DNA from: JAFMPW01 sp041743085
Lineage (GTDB): Bacteria; Bacteroidota; Bacteroidia; Flavobacteriales; Flavobacteriaceae
Reading direction: 5' to 3'
Assembly: GCA_041743085.1 (NCBI GenBank)
Contig: JBGTNL010000081.1
Location: 1 to 64,000, forward strand
Length of the DNA: 64,000 bases
Position numbers and translations under genes: made by a program. Of the stretch, positions 47,705-55,993 are shown one piece after another. The notes beneath the pieces were generated by a model. It had not been told where the DNA came from and searched no databases. It saw only the letters and a list, made by a program, of their open reading frames with translations. Every line of letters starts with the position of its first letter. The first letter of the stretch is position 1.

Positions 47705-47920
47705 TCAATATCTGTAGGTAATTCTGGCCTTGGTCAGATCATAGGGGCTCATCTCGAGCTTTACCTTATCTCCCGGAAGCAACTTGATGTAATGCATACG
47801 CATCTTCCCGGAAATATGGGCTGTGACCACATGGCCATTCTCCAATTCCACTCTGAACATTGCATTGGATAATGCTTCTATGATACTACCATCTTGCTCT
47901 ATAGGGGCTTGTTTGGCCAT
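47705..47920 (-). CDS. infA: Translation initiation factor IF-1
   Basis: 71 residues with the OB-fold typical of IF-1: MAKQAPIEQDGSIIEALSN, FRVELENGHVVTAHISGKMR, LPGDKVKLEMSPYDLTKARI. It occupies the ribosomal A site region during initiation. The gene begins 3 bases after secY, so adk and map, present here in many bacteria, are missing. Confidence 0.98.
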   Translation of the reverse strand: MAKQAPIEQDGSIIEALSNAMFRVELENGHVVTAHISGKMRMHYIKLLPGDKVKLEMSPYDLTKARITYRY

Positions 47921-47923
47921 AAA

Positions 47924-49273
47924 TTATGCTACTTTTCTGTTTTTGCCCGTTTTCATCAATCCGTCGTAATGGCGGTTCAACAAATAAGAATTTACCTGCT
48001 GTACAGTGTCTATCGCCACTCCCACCATAATCAAAAGTGAGGTTCCGCCATAGAACAATGCCCAACCCGGTTGTAAGTCCATGAGCTTTACCACGATCGC
48101 CGGTAAAACTGCCAGCAATGCCAGGAATACGGATCCCGGCAGGGTTATCAGGGACATTATTTTATCGAGAAAATCCCCGGTCTCTTTCCCGGGACGTATG
48201 CCGGGAATAAAACCTCCGCTCCGTTTTAAATCATCGGCCATTTTATTCGTGGGTACTGTAATTGCAGTATAGAAATAGGTGAAAATGATAATTAGTACCG
48301 CAAATAAAATATTATATGCCAGCCCAAAAATGTCCTGAAATTGTACTTCCATCCATTGTCCCACAGCGGTATTATTAAAGGTCCTTCCCAATAATCCGGG
48401 TGCAAACATAATGGCTTGCGCAAAGATGATTGGCATTACCCCGGAAGCATTTAACTTCAATGGAATATACTGTCTGGAACCCGCAATGTTTTTTTCGTAC
48501 CCCCCGGATGCCGTCCTTCTGGCATACTGCACCGGTATTCTCCTCGTCGCCATTACCAAAAGCACGCTGGCGAGGATCACAATAAACCATAGTATTACCT
48601 CGATCAGAATGAACATAAGCCCCCCCGTATTATTTGCCGTTCTCGATATAAACTCCTGTACAAAAGACTGTGGCATGGTAGCTATAATACCGATCATAAT
48701 CAGCAGCGATATTCCATTGCCAATACCTTTATCCGTAATTTTCTCTCCCAACCACATAGCGAACACACAACCGGTCACCAGGATAATCACGGACGGGATT
48801 ACAAAACTGAGTCCCTTCCCCAACAGGAAGGCACTATCCGGAACACCCAATGCACCTAAGCTATATAAGTATGCGGGCGCCTGCACAATACAAATCCCAA
48901 TCGTCAACCATCGGGTGATCTGATTTTTTGTTTTGCGGCCGCTCTCCCCTTCCTTATCCAGCTTCTGGAGATAAGGCACGGCTATACCCATTAATTGCAC
49001 TACAATTGAGGCGGAAATATAAGGCATGATCCCTAATGCAAATACAGAGGCGTTTGCGAACGCTCCTCCCGTAAATGCGTTCAGGATCCCTAAAATTCCT
49101 TGATCGGACCCTGTACTGGACGCCAATTCTGCCAATTGAGTTGAATCAATTCCCGGAAGCACTACCTGTGCCCCAAAACGGTACACCAATAGCAGGCCAA
49201 GGGTTACAATGATCCTGCCCCTCAGCTCCTCTATCTTCCAGATATTTGATATGATCTCAAAAAATTTCTTCAT
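47924..49273 (-). CDS. secY: Protein translocase subunit SecY
   Basis: 449 residues with ten membrane helices, the central channel of the Sec translocon. Landmarks: GLLLVYRFGAQVVLPGID (helix 1 and start of the plug), the PYISASIVVQLM block (near 83), the arginine-rich RRIPVQYARR cytoplasmic loop (near 244) and GFIPGIRPGKETGDFLD (near 356). It follows rplO with a 12 base gap. Confidence 0.98.
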   Translation of the reverse strand: MKKFFEIISNIWKIEELRGRIIVTLGLLLVYRFGAQVVLPGIDSTQLAELASSTGSDQGILGILNAFTGGAFANASVFALGIMPYISASIVVQLMGIAVPYLQKLDKEGESGRKTKNQITRWLTIGICIVQAPAYLYSLGALGVPDSAFLLGKGLSFVIPSVIILVTGCVFAMWLGEKITDKGIGNGISLLIMIGIIATMPQSFVQEFISRTANNTGGLMFILIEVILWFIVILASVLLVMATRRIPVQYARRTASGGYEKNIAGSRQYIPLKLNASGVMPIIFAQAIMFAPGLLGRTFNNTAVGQWMEVQFQDIFGLAYNILFAVLIIIFTYFYTAITVPTNKMADDLKRSGGFIPGIRPGKETGDFLDKIMSLITLPGSVFLALLAVLPAIVVKLMDLQPGWALFYGGTSLLIMVGVAIDTVQQVNSYLLNRHYDGLMKTGKNRKVA

Positions 49274-49285
49274 AATTTGCTTTCC

Positions 49286-49738
49286 TTATAAACTTATTGC
49301 CTCTCCCCCGGCCGCCTCAATGGCAGCTTTAGCACTGGCAGTAAATTTATGTACGGATACTTTTAGGGAGGCCTTCAGCTCGCCTCCTCCTAATATTTTA
49401 ACCAGATCGTTTTTGTGGGCCAACCTGTTTTTAACAAGATCATCAACGGTAATTTCCTTCTTCACAGCTCCTTTATCTACAAGTTCTTGCAGGCTGTCCA
49501 GGTTGATCCCCCTGTATTCTTTCCTATTGATATTGGTAAAACCAAACTTCGGTACCCGCCGTTGCAACGGCATTTGTCCTCCTTCAAAACCGATCTTCTT
49601 GGAATAACCGGACCTGGATTTTGCACCTTTATGTCCTCTGGTCGCAGTACCGCCTTTGCCGGAACCTTGTCCCCTTCCGATGGTTTTTCCCGCCTTCTTA
49701 ACGGAACCTTTTGCCGGTTTTAAATTACTTAAGTTCAT
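49286..49738 (-). CDS. rplO: 50S ribosomal protein L15
   Basis: 150 residues from ATG 49738 (a preceding GTG would add one residue). The glycine-rich N-terminal part, KTIGRGQGSGKGGTATRGHK, is diagnostic, with GFEGGQMPLQRRVPKFGF after it. It binds 23S rRNA domain II. Confidence 0.98.
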   Translation of the reverse strand: MNLSNLKPAKGSVKKAGKTIGRGQGSGKGGTATRGHKGAKSRSGYSKKIGFEGGQMPLQRRVPKFGFTNINRKEYRGINLDSLQELVDKGAVKKEITVDDLVKNRLAHKNDLVKILGGGELKASLKVSVHKFTASAKAAIEAAGGEAISL

Positions 49739-49750
49739 CACCCTAATTGT

Positions 49751-49933
49751 TTATTTTGTTTCTTCTGTAGAAACCAAGTGTTTAACTTTATTGATCATTC
49801 CCAAAATGCTAGGCGTGTCTTCATGTTCTACGGTCTGACCAATACCGTGTAGTCCAAGCGCCTCCAAAGTCCTTTTCTGGTTCCGTGGTTTCTTAATGCT
49901 GCTCTTAATTTGCCTTATTTTGATCTTTGACAT
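49751..49933 (-). CDS. rpmD: 50S ribosomal protein L30
   Basis: 60 residues (MSKIKIRQIKSSIKKPRNQ and TLEALGLHGIGQTVEHED). Single L30 domain of normal bacterial length, next to the rplO gene in canonical order. Confidence 0.97.
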   Translation of the reverse strand: MSKIKIRQIKSSIKKPRNQKRTLEALGLHGIGQTVEHEDTPSILGMINKVKHLVSTEETK

Positions 49934-49976
49934 GTTGCTTACGTATTTCTTTCGTCCCTACATTTATCGGGATCGG

Positions 49977-50024
49977 TATTTAGCCAATAGTATAATCCAG
50001 TAGTCGAATATCGACTGCTAAATA
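49977..50024. repeat. Nested hairpin in the rpsE-rpmD gap
   Basis: The gap of 114 bases has outer arms TATTTAGC (49977-49984) and GCTAAATA (50017-50024), and inner arms AGTCGA (50002-50007) and TCGACT (50011-50016) around a 3 base loop. Together they could fold as an internal hairpin in the spc messenger. Confidence 0.5.
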
Positions 50025-50047
50025 CTTTGTGCCTATTCCATTCTTCA

Positions 50048-50572
50048 TTATCCTTTAAATACCTTTTCCAGGGAAATGCCGCGTTCAGTCGCCACGGAAT
50101 GTGCATCCCTAAGTTGCAAAAGCGCATCAAAAGTAGCCTTAACCACATTGTGTGGATTGGAAGACCCCTGAGACTTGGAGAGTACATCCTGCACACCAAC
50201 GGATTCCAATACGGCTCTCACCGCCCCGCCCGCAATAACACCTGTACCGTGGGAAGCTGGTTGAATGTAGACTCTTGCGCCACCATATTTTCCTTTTTGC
50301 TCATGAGGCAAAGTGCCTTTGTTAAGAGGGATCCTGATCAGGTTTTTCTTGGCGTCTTCAATAGCCTTGGCTATAGCTGTTGCAACTTCTTTGGATTTTC
50401 CCAGACCGTGACCAACCACCCCATTCTCGTCTCCTACGACCACAATTGCGGAAAAGCCGAAAGCCCTTCCACCTTTTGTTACCTTAGTAACGCGCTGTAC
50501 ACCAACAAGGCGGTCCTTCAATTCGAGACCTCCAGGCTTTACAGTTTCAACATTTTTGTATTTCCCGTACAT
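50048..50572 (-). CDS. rpsE: 30S ribosomal protein S5
   Basis: 174 residues: double-stranded RNA-binding N-terminal part (LKDRLVGVQRVTKVTKGGRA) and the ASHGTGVIAGGAVRAVLE C-terminal segment. It helps decoding accuracy. Followed by an unusual 114 base gap before rpmD. Confidence 0.98.
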   Translation of the reverse strand: MYGKYKNVETVKPGGLELKDRLVGVQRVTKVTKGGRAFGFSAIVVVGDENGVVGHGLGKSKEVATAIAKAIEDAKKNLIRIPLNKGTLPHEQKGKYGGARVYIQPASHGTGVIAGGAVRAVLESVGVQDVLSKSQGSSNPHNVVKATFDALLQLRDAHSVATERGISLEKVFKG

Positions 50573-50580
50573 ACTATCAT

Positions 50581-50937
50581 TTAAAATTTTAGTCCTGCTT
50601 CCCTGGCACCCTCGGCCAATGACTTCACCCTTCCGTGATAAAGGTTTCCCCCACGGTCAAAAGCAACGGTTTCAATTCCAGCCTTTTTTGCTTTCCTGGC
50701 AATAGCTTTCCCTACCTCAGCCGCTATTTCTGTTTTGGCACCTTTGACCTTGCTCAATTCCTTATCCCTGGAGGAGGCCGCGGCAAGGGTTACCCCTTTG
50801 GCGTCGTCAATAACCTGAGCATATATCTCCTTGTTGCTCCTGAAAACAGACAACCTCGGTCTTTCCGCCGTACCAAAGGAAACTTTTCTTACCCTCCTTC
50901 GGATACGTAATTTTCTCTCAGTTTTTGATAATCCCAT
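50581..50937 (-). CDS. rplR: 50S ribosomal protein L18
   Basis: 118 residues (MGLSKTERKLRIRRRVRK, RPRLSVFRSNKEIYAQVID, FDRGGNLYHGRVKSLAEGAR). It binds 5S rRNA with L5 and L25. Gaps of 10 and 8 bases to its neighbours. Confidence 0.97.
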   Translation of the reverse strand: MGLSKTERKLRIRRRVRKVSFGTAERPRLSVFRSNKEIYAQVIDDAKGVTLAAASSRDKELSKVKGAKTEIAAEVGKAIARKAKKAGIETVAFDRGGNLYHGRVKSLAEGAREAGLKF

Positions 50938-50947
50938 AATTCATTTT

Positions 50948-51490
50948 TTAAGCAGATTTACCTGCTTTTCTTCTTAATTGCTCTCCCACAAATTTGATCC
51001 CTTTTCCTTTGTAAGGTTCCGGTTTGCGGAAGGATCTTATTTTTGCTGCTATCTGTCCCAGCAATTGCTTGTCGTGGGATGTTAATTTAATAGTTGGGTT
51101 TTTCCCTTTCTCAGAAGTGGTCTCCACCTTAACTTCAGGTGCTAGTTCCATGACAATATTATGCGAAAAGCCTAGGGCAAGATCAAGTTTTTGTCCCTGA
51201 TTGCTTGCACGGTACCCTACTCCCACCAGTTCCAATTCTTTCGTCCACCCTTTACTCACTCCCGCAATCATGTTAGAAACCAGTGATCTGTACAAACCAT
51301 GCCTGGTTTTGTGCTCCTTGGAATCCGAAGGCCTGGTTATCCAAACCTGTTCATCTTCAACCTTGATCGCAACTTCAGAAAACTCCTGAGTTAATTCACC
51401 AAGCTTTCCTTTTACGGTGAGTACATTGTCCTGAACTTCTACCGAAGTGCCTTCAGGAATCACTACTGGATTATTACCTATTCTAGACAT
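50948..51490 (-). CDS. rplF: 50S ribosomal protein L6
   Basis: 180 residues with two L6 repeats; MSRIGNNPVVIPEGTSVEV at the start and PEPYKGKGIKFVGEQLRRK at the end are typical. It sits near the GTPase-associated region of the 50S subunit. Confidence 0.98.
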   Translation of the reverse strand: MSRIGNNPVVIPEGTSVEVQDNVLTVKGKLGELTQEFSEVAIKVEDEQVWITRPSDSKEHKTRHGLYRSLVSNMIAGVSKGWTKELELVGVGYRASNQGQKLDLALGFSHNIVMELAPEVKVETTSEKGKNPTIKLTSHDKQLLGQIAAKIRSFRKPEPYKGKGIKFVGEQLRRKAGKSA

Positions 51491-51512
51491 TATTCCTTAC
51501 TTTAAATCCTAT

Positions 51513-51911
51513 TTAATAGACGTAACACAAAACTTCGCCTCCGACCTTATCCCGCATCGCTTGTTTGCTTGTCATTACCCCATGAGAGGTAGAAACTATC
51601 GCTATTCCCAAACCGTTAAGGACCCGAGGCATTTCCCCAGAACCTGCATATTTACGTAAACCGGGTTTACTGATGCGCCGTATCTTTTTAATAACCGGCT
51701 CCTTAGTAGCCCTGTTGTATTTGAGCGCTATCTTGATAATTCCCTGAAATTTATCTTCCTCAAACTTGTAACTCAATATATATCCCTGATCGAACAATAT
51801 TTTCGTTATTTCTTTTTTCAAATTTGAAGCAGGAATTTCAACTACCCTGTGCCCGGCTCTGCTGGCATTTCTGATTCTTGTTAAATAATCTGCTATGGGA
51901 TCTGTAAACAT
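51513..51911 (-). CDS. rpsH: 30S ribosomal protein S8
   Basis: 132 residues, MFTDPIADYLTRIRNASRAG at the start and GIAIVSTSHGVMTSKQAM in the C-terminal rRNA-binding site. In E. coli S8 represses the spc operon; a matching site was not examined here. Confidence 0.98.
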   Translation of the reverse strand: MFTDPIADYLTRIRNASRAGHRVVEIPASNLKKEITKILFDQGYILSYKFEEDKFQGIIKIALKYNRATKEPVIKKIRRISKPGLRKYAGSGEMPRVLNGLGIAIVSTSHGVMTSKQAMRDKVGGEVLCYVY

Positions 51912-51929
51912 TTTTATATAATTATGAAT

Positions 51930-52199
51930 TTACCAACTCGCTTTTTTAACTCCGGGTATTAATCCCTGATTGGCCATTTCCCTAAATGTAACTCTGGATA
52001 GTCCAAAAGTCCTCATATACCCCTTGGGCCGTCCGGTTAAATTGCACCGATTGTGCATACGAACAGGGGAGGCGTTCCTGGGTAACTTTTGCAACGCTTC
52101 ATAGTCACCGGCTTCCTTTAGCGCCTTTCTTTTTTCTGCGTATTTTGCTACTGTCCTTGCCCTTTTTCTTTCCCGGGCTTTCATTGATTCTTTAGCCAT
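51930..52199 (-). CDS. rpsN: 30S ribosomal protein S14 (long, zinc-free type)
   Basis: 89 residues, the longer form without the CxxC...CxxC zinc knuckle (only one Cys, in RCNLTGRPKGYMRTFGLSR). Starts one base before the rplE stop region, with no real gap. Confidence 0.97.
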   Translation of the reverse strand: MAKESMKARERKRARTVAKYAEKRKALKEAGDYEALQKLPRNASPVRMHNRCNLTGRPKGYMRTFGLSRVTFREMANQGLIPGVKKASW

Positions 52200-52200
52200 A

Positions 52201-52752
52201 CTAATTTTTTTTAAAAGGTAAACCCAATTCCGCCAGAAGTGATCTGGCCTCCTTGTCGGTATCGGCAGAGGTCACAAAAGTGATATCCATACCATTTATT
52301 CTATTGATCCTATCTATGTTAATTTCCGGAAAGATGATCTGCTCCGATACGCCAAGGCTGTAATTTCCCCTTCCGTCAAATCCGGTAGCCCTGATGCCCT
52401 GAAAATCCCTGACCCTCGGAAGTGCCGTGGTCACCAATCTATCTAAGAACTCATACATCCGCTCTCCCCGTAAGGTCACTTTTGCACCTATGGGCATTCC
52501 CTTTCTCAATTTAAAAGCAGCAACATCTTTTTTGGATATCGTTGAAACAGCTTTTTGACCGGTGATCATTGTTAATTCATCTACTGCGTGATCTATCAGC
52601 TTCTTATCGGCAACCGCTGCACCAACGCCACGACTTACAATAATCTTCTGCAATTTGGGTACCTCCATAACATTCTTGTAACCAAATTCGTCCCGAAGCG
52701 CCTTAACTATGCGCTCTTTATATTCCTGCTTTAATCTTGGTACGTAAGCCAT
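52201..52752 (-). CDS. rplE: 50S ribosomal protein L5
   Basis: 183 residues (VPRLKQEYKERIVKALRDE, KLRKGMPIGAKVTLRGERMY, GRGNYSLGVSEQIIFPEI). It binds 5S rRNA and contacts the P-site tRNA. Gap of 2 bases to rplX. Confidence 0.98.
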   Translation of the reverse strand: MAYVPRLKQEYKERIVKALRDEFGYKNVMEVPKLQKIIVSRGVGAAVADKKLIDHAVDELTMITGQKAVSTISKKDVAAFKLRKGMPIGAKVTLRGERMYEFLDRLVTTALPRVRDFQGIRATGFDGRGNYSLGVSEQIIFPEINIDRINRINGMDITFVTSADTDKEARSLLAELGLPFKKN

Positions 52753-52754
52753 AA

Positions 52755-53066
52755 CTAAATTACTTCATTGGATTTTCTGGAAATCCGAACTTTTTTATCA
52801 TTTCTTATCTCATACCCCGCCCTGGTGGTTTCACCTGATTTTGAATCGATAAGGGCCAGGTTCGAGATATGAAGAGGAGCTTCCTTCTTAACTATACCGC
52901 CCTGAGGGTTTTGAGCACTGGGTTTCTCGTGTTTTGAAACCATATTCACCCCCTCAACGAGAGCTTTGTTTTTTTCCCGGTCCACACGCACAACCTTTCC
53001 TTCGGTTCCTTTGTGGTCTCCGGCGATGATTCTTACGGTGTCTCCTGTTTTTATTTTTAATTTCAC
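52755..53066 (-). CDS. rplX: 50S ribosomal protein L24
   Basis: 103 residues from GTG 53066 (VKLKIKTGDTVRIIAGDHKG), matching the normal L24 beginning. An earlier TTG at 53084 would add six residues. The KOW motif is the first 30 residues. It is followed upstream by an unusual 203 base gap to rplN. Confidence 0.93.
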   Translation of the reverse strand: MKLKIKTGDTVRIIAGDHKGTEGKVVRVDREKNKALVEGVNMVSKHEKPSAQNPQGGIVKKEAPLHISNLALIDSKSGETTRAGYEIRNDKKVRISRKSNEVI

Positions 53067-53109
53067 ACGTTTAAATTTTAGCAATTAATCGATAATACAT
53101 AAATTATAA

Positions 53110-53133
53110 AACCTGCCTGCCGGCAGGCAGGTT
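53110..53133. repeat. Perfect 24 base palindrome in the rplX-rplN gap (dispersed repeat copy 2)
   Basis: AACCTGCCTGCC is followed directly by its reverse complement, with a CCGG centre and no loop. Similar sequences at 19208 and 46648 show it is a dispersed element. It interrupts a normally compact part of the spc operon. Confidence 0.75.
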
Positions 53134-53160
53134 GAGAACGTGTGCAACCACTTCGTTCCC

Positions 53161-53217
53161 ACATTAAGAATTTTAAACATTCCCTTTTGTGAAATAATTT
53201 TTAAAATTTGTTAATGT
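53161..53217. repeat. A/T-rich imperfect inverted repeat in the rplX-rplN gap
   Basis: ACATTAAGAATTTTAAA (53161-53177) faces TTTAAAATTTGTTAATGT (53200-53217), nearly complementary with one indel. It could form a long weak hairpin in the messenger, next to the perfect palindrome. Confidence 0.55.
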
Positions 53218-53269
53218 TCGTTTCATTTTATTTGCTGCTTTCTTATTTCATTGTAGCCCGCCTGCAGAC

Positions 53270-53638
53270 CTAAAGCACCTCGGGAGCCAGTGAAACTATC
53301 TTCATAAACTGCTTGTCCCTGAGTTCTCTTGCCACAGGCCCGAAAACACGTGTGCCCCTCATTTCTCCGGTAGGGTTTAATAACACACATGCATTATCGT
53401 CAAAGCGTATATAGGATCCATCAGGCCTTCTCACTTCTTTTTTCGTTCTTACAACAACTGCCGTAGACACCGCACCTTTCTTAATACCCCCATTCGGAGT
53501 GGCTTCCTTTACCGTAACCACAATTTTATCGCCAACAGAGGCATACCTTCTTTTGGTACCCCCCAATACGCGAATGGTCAGCACTTCTTTGGCACCTGTA
53601 TTATCCGCAACCTTTAGTCTGGATTCTTGCTGTAACAT
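53270..53638 (-). CDS. rplN: 50S ribosomal protein L14
   Basis: 122 residues (MLQQESRLKVADNTGAKEVL, GDKIVVTVKEATPNGGIKKG, VFGPVARELRDKQFMKIVSL). It forms an intersubunit bridge. First gene of the spc cluster. Gap of 6 bases to rpsQ. Confidence 0.98.
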   Translation of the reverse strand: MLQQESRLKVADNTGAKEVLTIRVLGGTKRRYASVGDKIVVTVKEATPNGGIKKGAVSTAVVVRTKKEVRRPDGSYIRFDDNACVLLNPTGEMRGTRVFGPVARELRDKQFMKIVSLAPEVL

Positions 53639-53644
53639 AGTATT

Positions 53645-53902
53645 TTATTTGGCTCGTTCTAGGACTTCTACCAATCTCCAACATTTGGTTTTACTCAATG
53701 GACGTGTCTCCATTATTTTTACTGTATCGCCAATATTGCAATCATTGGTTTCGTCATGTGCAACATATTTTTTTGTTCGTAAAACGAACTTTCCGTACAT
53801 AGGATGTTTTACCCGCTTAACTTCAGCAACCACAATTGATTTCTCCATTTTGTTACTGGTCACAACGCCTATCCTTTCCTTTCTTAAATTTCTTTTTTCC
53901 AT
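53645..53902 (-). CDS. rpsQ: 30S ribosomal protein S17
   Basis: 85 residues (MEKRNLRKERIGVVTSNKME, VKHPMYGKFVLRTKKYVAH, GDTVKIMETRPLSKTKCWRL). OB-fold protein that binds 16S helix 11. Last gene of the S10 cluster. Confidence 0.98.
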   Translation of the reverse strand: MEKRNLRKERIGVVTSNKMEKSIVVAEVKRVKHPMYGKFVLRTKKYVAHDETNDCNIGDTVKIMETRPLSKTKCWRLVEVLERAK

Positions 53903-53915
53903 AAAGCAGAACCAA

Positions 53916-54107
53916 TTATTGGTTTTCCCTTTTTGTTAATTCAGTTGCCAATCGCGCTACAGTCTTTCTCGCTTTTCTAATTTGAAGCGGATTTTCCAAT
54001 GGAGTTACGGTATGTGCCATCTTTAAGTCCGCATGTTGCTTCTTAAATTCAGCCATTTTTTCTTTTAAACCCTCCTCTGATAATTCTCTAATTTCTGATT
54101 GTTTCAT
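53916..54107 (-). CDS. rpmC: 50S ribosomal protein L29
   Basis: 63 residues (MKQSEIRELSEEGLKEKMAE, TPLENPLQIRKARKTVARL). Two-helix protein near the exit tunnel where SRP docks. Gaps of 13 and 18 bases to its neighbours. Confidence 0.96.
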   Translation of the reverse strand: MKQSEIRELSEEGLKEKMAEFKKQHADLKMAHTVTPLENPLQIRKARKTVARLATELTKRENQ

Positions 54108-54125
54108 CTCTATATCAAATCAAAA

Positions 54126-54548
54126 TTAATCCACGTCGTAATCCCGCGCTACAATAAATTTTGTTTTTACAGGTAGCTTCTGCGCAGCCAACCGCAGTGC
54201 CTCTTTTGCAATAACCATGGGCACGCCCGCCACTTCGAACATAATTCTTCCGGGTTTAACAATAGCCACCCAGTATTCCGGTGCCCCTTTACCTTTACCC
54301 ATACGAACCTCCAAGGGCTTTTTTGTAATTGGCTTGTCCGGGAAGATTTTGATCCAAAGCTGTCCCTGTCTTTTCATATACCTTGTTGCAGCAATACGTG
54401 CAGCTTCTATCTGCCGTGAGGTTATAAACTCGGAATCCAATGATTTTATACCGAACATTCCGTTAGAAAGCTGATGGCCCCTTCCGGAGTTTCCCTTCAT
54501 CCTGCCCTTCTGGGCTTTACGAAATTTGCTTCTTTTTGGCTGTAACAT
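54126..54548 (-). CDS. rplP: 50S ribosomal protein L16
   Basis: 140 residues (MLQPKRSKFRKAQKGRMKGN, ARIAATRYMKRQGQLWIKIF, KAPEYWVAIV-like block near residue 88). It lies near the A-site and is needed for peptidyl transfer and tRNA placement. Confidence 0.98.
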   Translation of the reverse strand: MLQPKRSKFRKAQKGRMKGNSGRGHQLSNGMFGIKSLDSEFITSRQIEAARIAATRYMKRQGQLWIKIFPDKPITKKPLEVRMGKGKGAPEYWVAIVKPGRIMFEVAGVPMVIAKEALRLAAQKLPVKTKFIVARDYDVD

Positions 54549-54563
54549 TCTTGTTCTTTAAAA

Positions 54564-55280
54564 TTACTTTCTTCGACGTTGTTTTTTAGGGCCGTCTTGC
54601 TTGCCTCCCTTGGATTGTCCCTTTGTCATCCCTACCAGTGGAGAAAGTTCCCTTTTACCGTATACTTCGCCCTTCATGATCCACACTTTTATCCCCAATC
54701 TTCCATAGGTTGTATGGGCCTCCTGCAAAGCGTAGTCTATATCTGCCCTGAAGGTCGACAACGGAATTCTACCGTCTTTGTAGGATTCTGAACGCGCCAT
54801 TTCCGCACCGTTCAATCGCCCCGATATCTGTATCTTAATGCCTTCCGCGTTCATTCTCATGGCGGCGGCAATGGCCATTTTTATGGCTCTTCTATAGGAG
54901 ATTCTGCTTTCTATTTGCCGCGCAACGCTGGCCGCTACAAGATTGGCATCCAACTCGGGCCTTTTGATCTCAAAAATATTGATCTGAACCTCCTTATCCG
55001 TGATCTTTTTTAGCTCCTCCTTCAATTTATCTACCTCCTGACCGCCTTTCCCAATGATGATACCTGGTCTGGCAGTGGTAATCGTAACGGTGATCAATTT
55101 AAGCGTCCGCTCAATAATTACCCGAGACACGCTTGCCTTTGCCAAACGGGCATGAATATACTTCCGTATTTTATCGTCCTCGGCCAACTTGTCGCCGTAA
55201 TCATCACCTCCGTACCAGTTAGATTCCCATCCCCTGATAATTCCAAGGCGATTCCCGATTGGATTTGTTTTTTGTCCCAT
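54564..55280 (-). CDS. rpsC: 30S ribosomal protein S3
   Basis: 238 residues: MGQKTNPIGNRLGIIRGWES, the KH domain with GIIIGKGGQEVDKLKEEL (near 75-92), and GRLNGAEMARSESYKDGRIP in the C-terminal half. It forms part of the mRNA entry channel helicase. Confidence 0.98.
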   Translation of the reverse strand: MGQKTNPIGNRLGIIRGWESNWYGGDDYGDKLAEDDKIRKYIHARLAKASVSRVIIERTLKLITVTITTARPGIIIGKGGQEVDKLKEELKKITDKEVQINIFEIKRPELDANLVAASVARQIESRISYRRAIKMAIAAAMRMNAEGIKIQISGRLNGAEMARSESYKDGRIPLSTFRADIDYALQEAHTTYGRLGIKVWIMKGEVYGKRELSPLVGMTKGQSKGGKQDGPKKQRRRK

Positions 55281-55288
55281 AGTAAGCT

Positions 55289-55696
55289 CTAGCTTTCTGT
55301 GTTATTTTTAGATCCCAACACCAGGGTTACGTGGTTGGAACGTTTTCTTATTCTGTGTGCCCTTCCCTGCGGTGCGGGTCTTAATCTTTTTAACATACGG
55401 CCACTATCTACCTTTATTTCCTTTACAAATAGATCCGCTCCCTCAACATCCGCGTCTTCGTTTTTTGTTTGCCAGTTGTCTATTGCGGAAAGCAATAACT
55501 TTTCCAACCTTCGGGAAGCCTCTTTTGGGTTAAACCTGAGAATGGCAAGCGCTTTTTCCACTTCTACTCCGCGGATCAGGTCTGCCACTAATCGCATTTT
55601 TCGGGGAGAAGTAGGACAATCGTTTAATTTAGCGAATGCCAATTGCTGCTTCTCTTCCCTAATTCTTTCGGCCATTTGTCTTTTTCGAACTCCCAT
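55289..55696 (-). CDS. rplV: 50S ribosomal protein L22
   Basis: 135 residues. The core begins CPTSPRKMRLVADLIRGVEV. The tunnel hairpin is around MLKRLRPAPQGRAHRIRKR, a stretch where macrolide-affecting changes occur in other bacteria. N-terminus is about 20 residues longer than in E. coli. Confidence 0.97.
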   Translation of the reverse strand: MGVRKRQMAERIREEKQQLAFAKLNDCPTSPRKMRLVADLIRGVEVEKALAILRFNPKEASRRLEKLLLSAIDNWQTKNEDADVEGADLFVKEIKVDSGRMLKRLRPAPQGRAHRIRKRSNHVTLVLGSKNNTES

Positions 55697-55702
55697 AGCA
55701 CC

Positions 55703-55981
55703 TTACTTTTTACCTTTATTTTTTGCTCCGGCATGTCCCCTGAAAGACCTTGTCGGAGAAAATTCGCCCAGTTTATGACCTACCATGTTTTCCGTTATAT
55801 AAACCGGCACAAACTGCCTTCCGTTGTGAACGGCAATGGTCTGGCCAACAAAATCGGGCGTAATCATTGAAGCCCTGGACCATGTCTTAATGACGGTCTT
55901 CTTATTTGAATCCACATTTTGCCTGATCTTCTTGTCCAGGCTGTAGTAAACGTATGGTCCTTTTTTTAATGAACGTGCCAT
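55703..55981 (-). CDS. rpsS: 30S ribosomal protein S19
   Basis: 92 residues (MARSLKKGPYVYYSLDKKI, WSRASMITPDFVGQTIAVHN, HKLGEFSPTRSFRGHAG). It contacts 50S bridge B1a and forms a complex with S13. Gap of 12 bases to rplB. Confidence 0.98.
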   Translation of the reverse strand: MARSLKKGPYVYYSLDKKIRQNVDSNKKTVIKTWSRASMITPDFVGQTIAVHNGRQFVPVYITENMVGHKLGEFSPTRSFRGHAGAKNKGKK

Positions 55982-55993
55982 TCTGTTTTTCTT

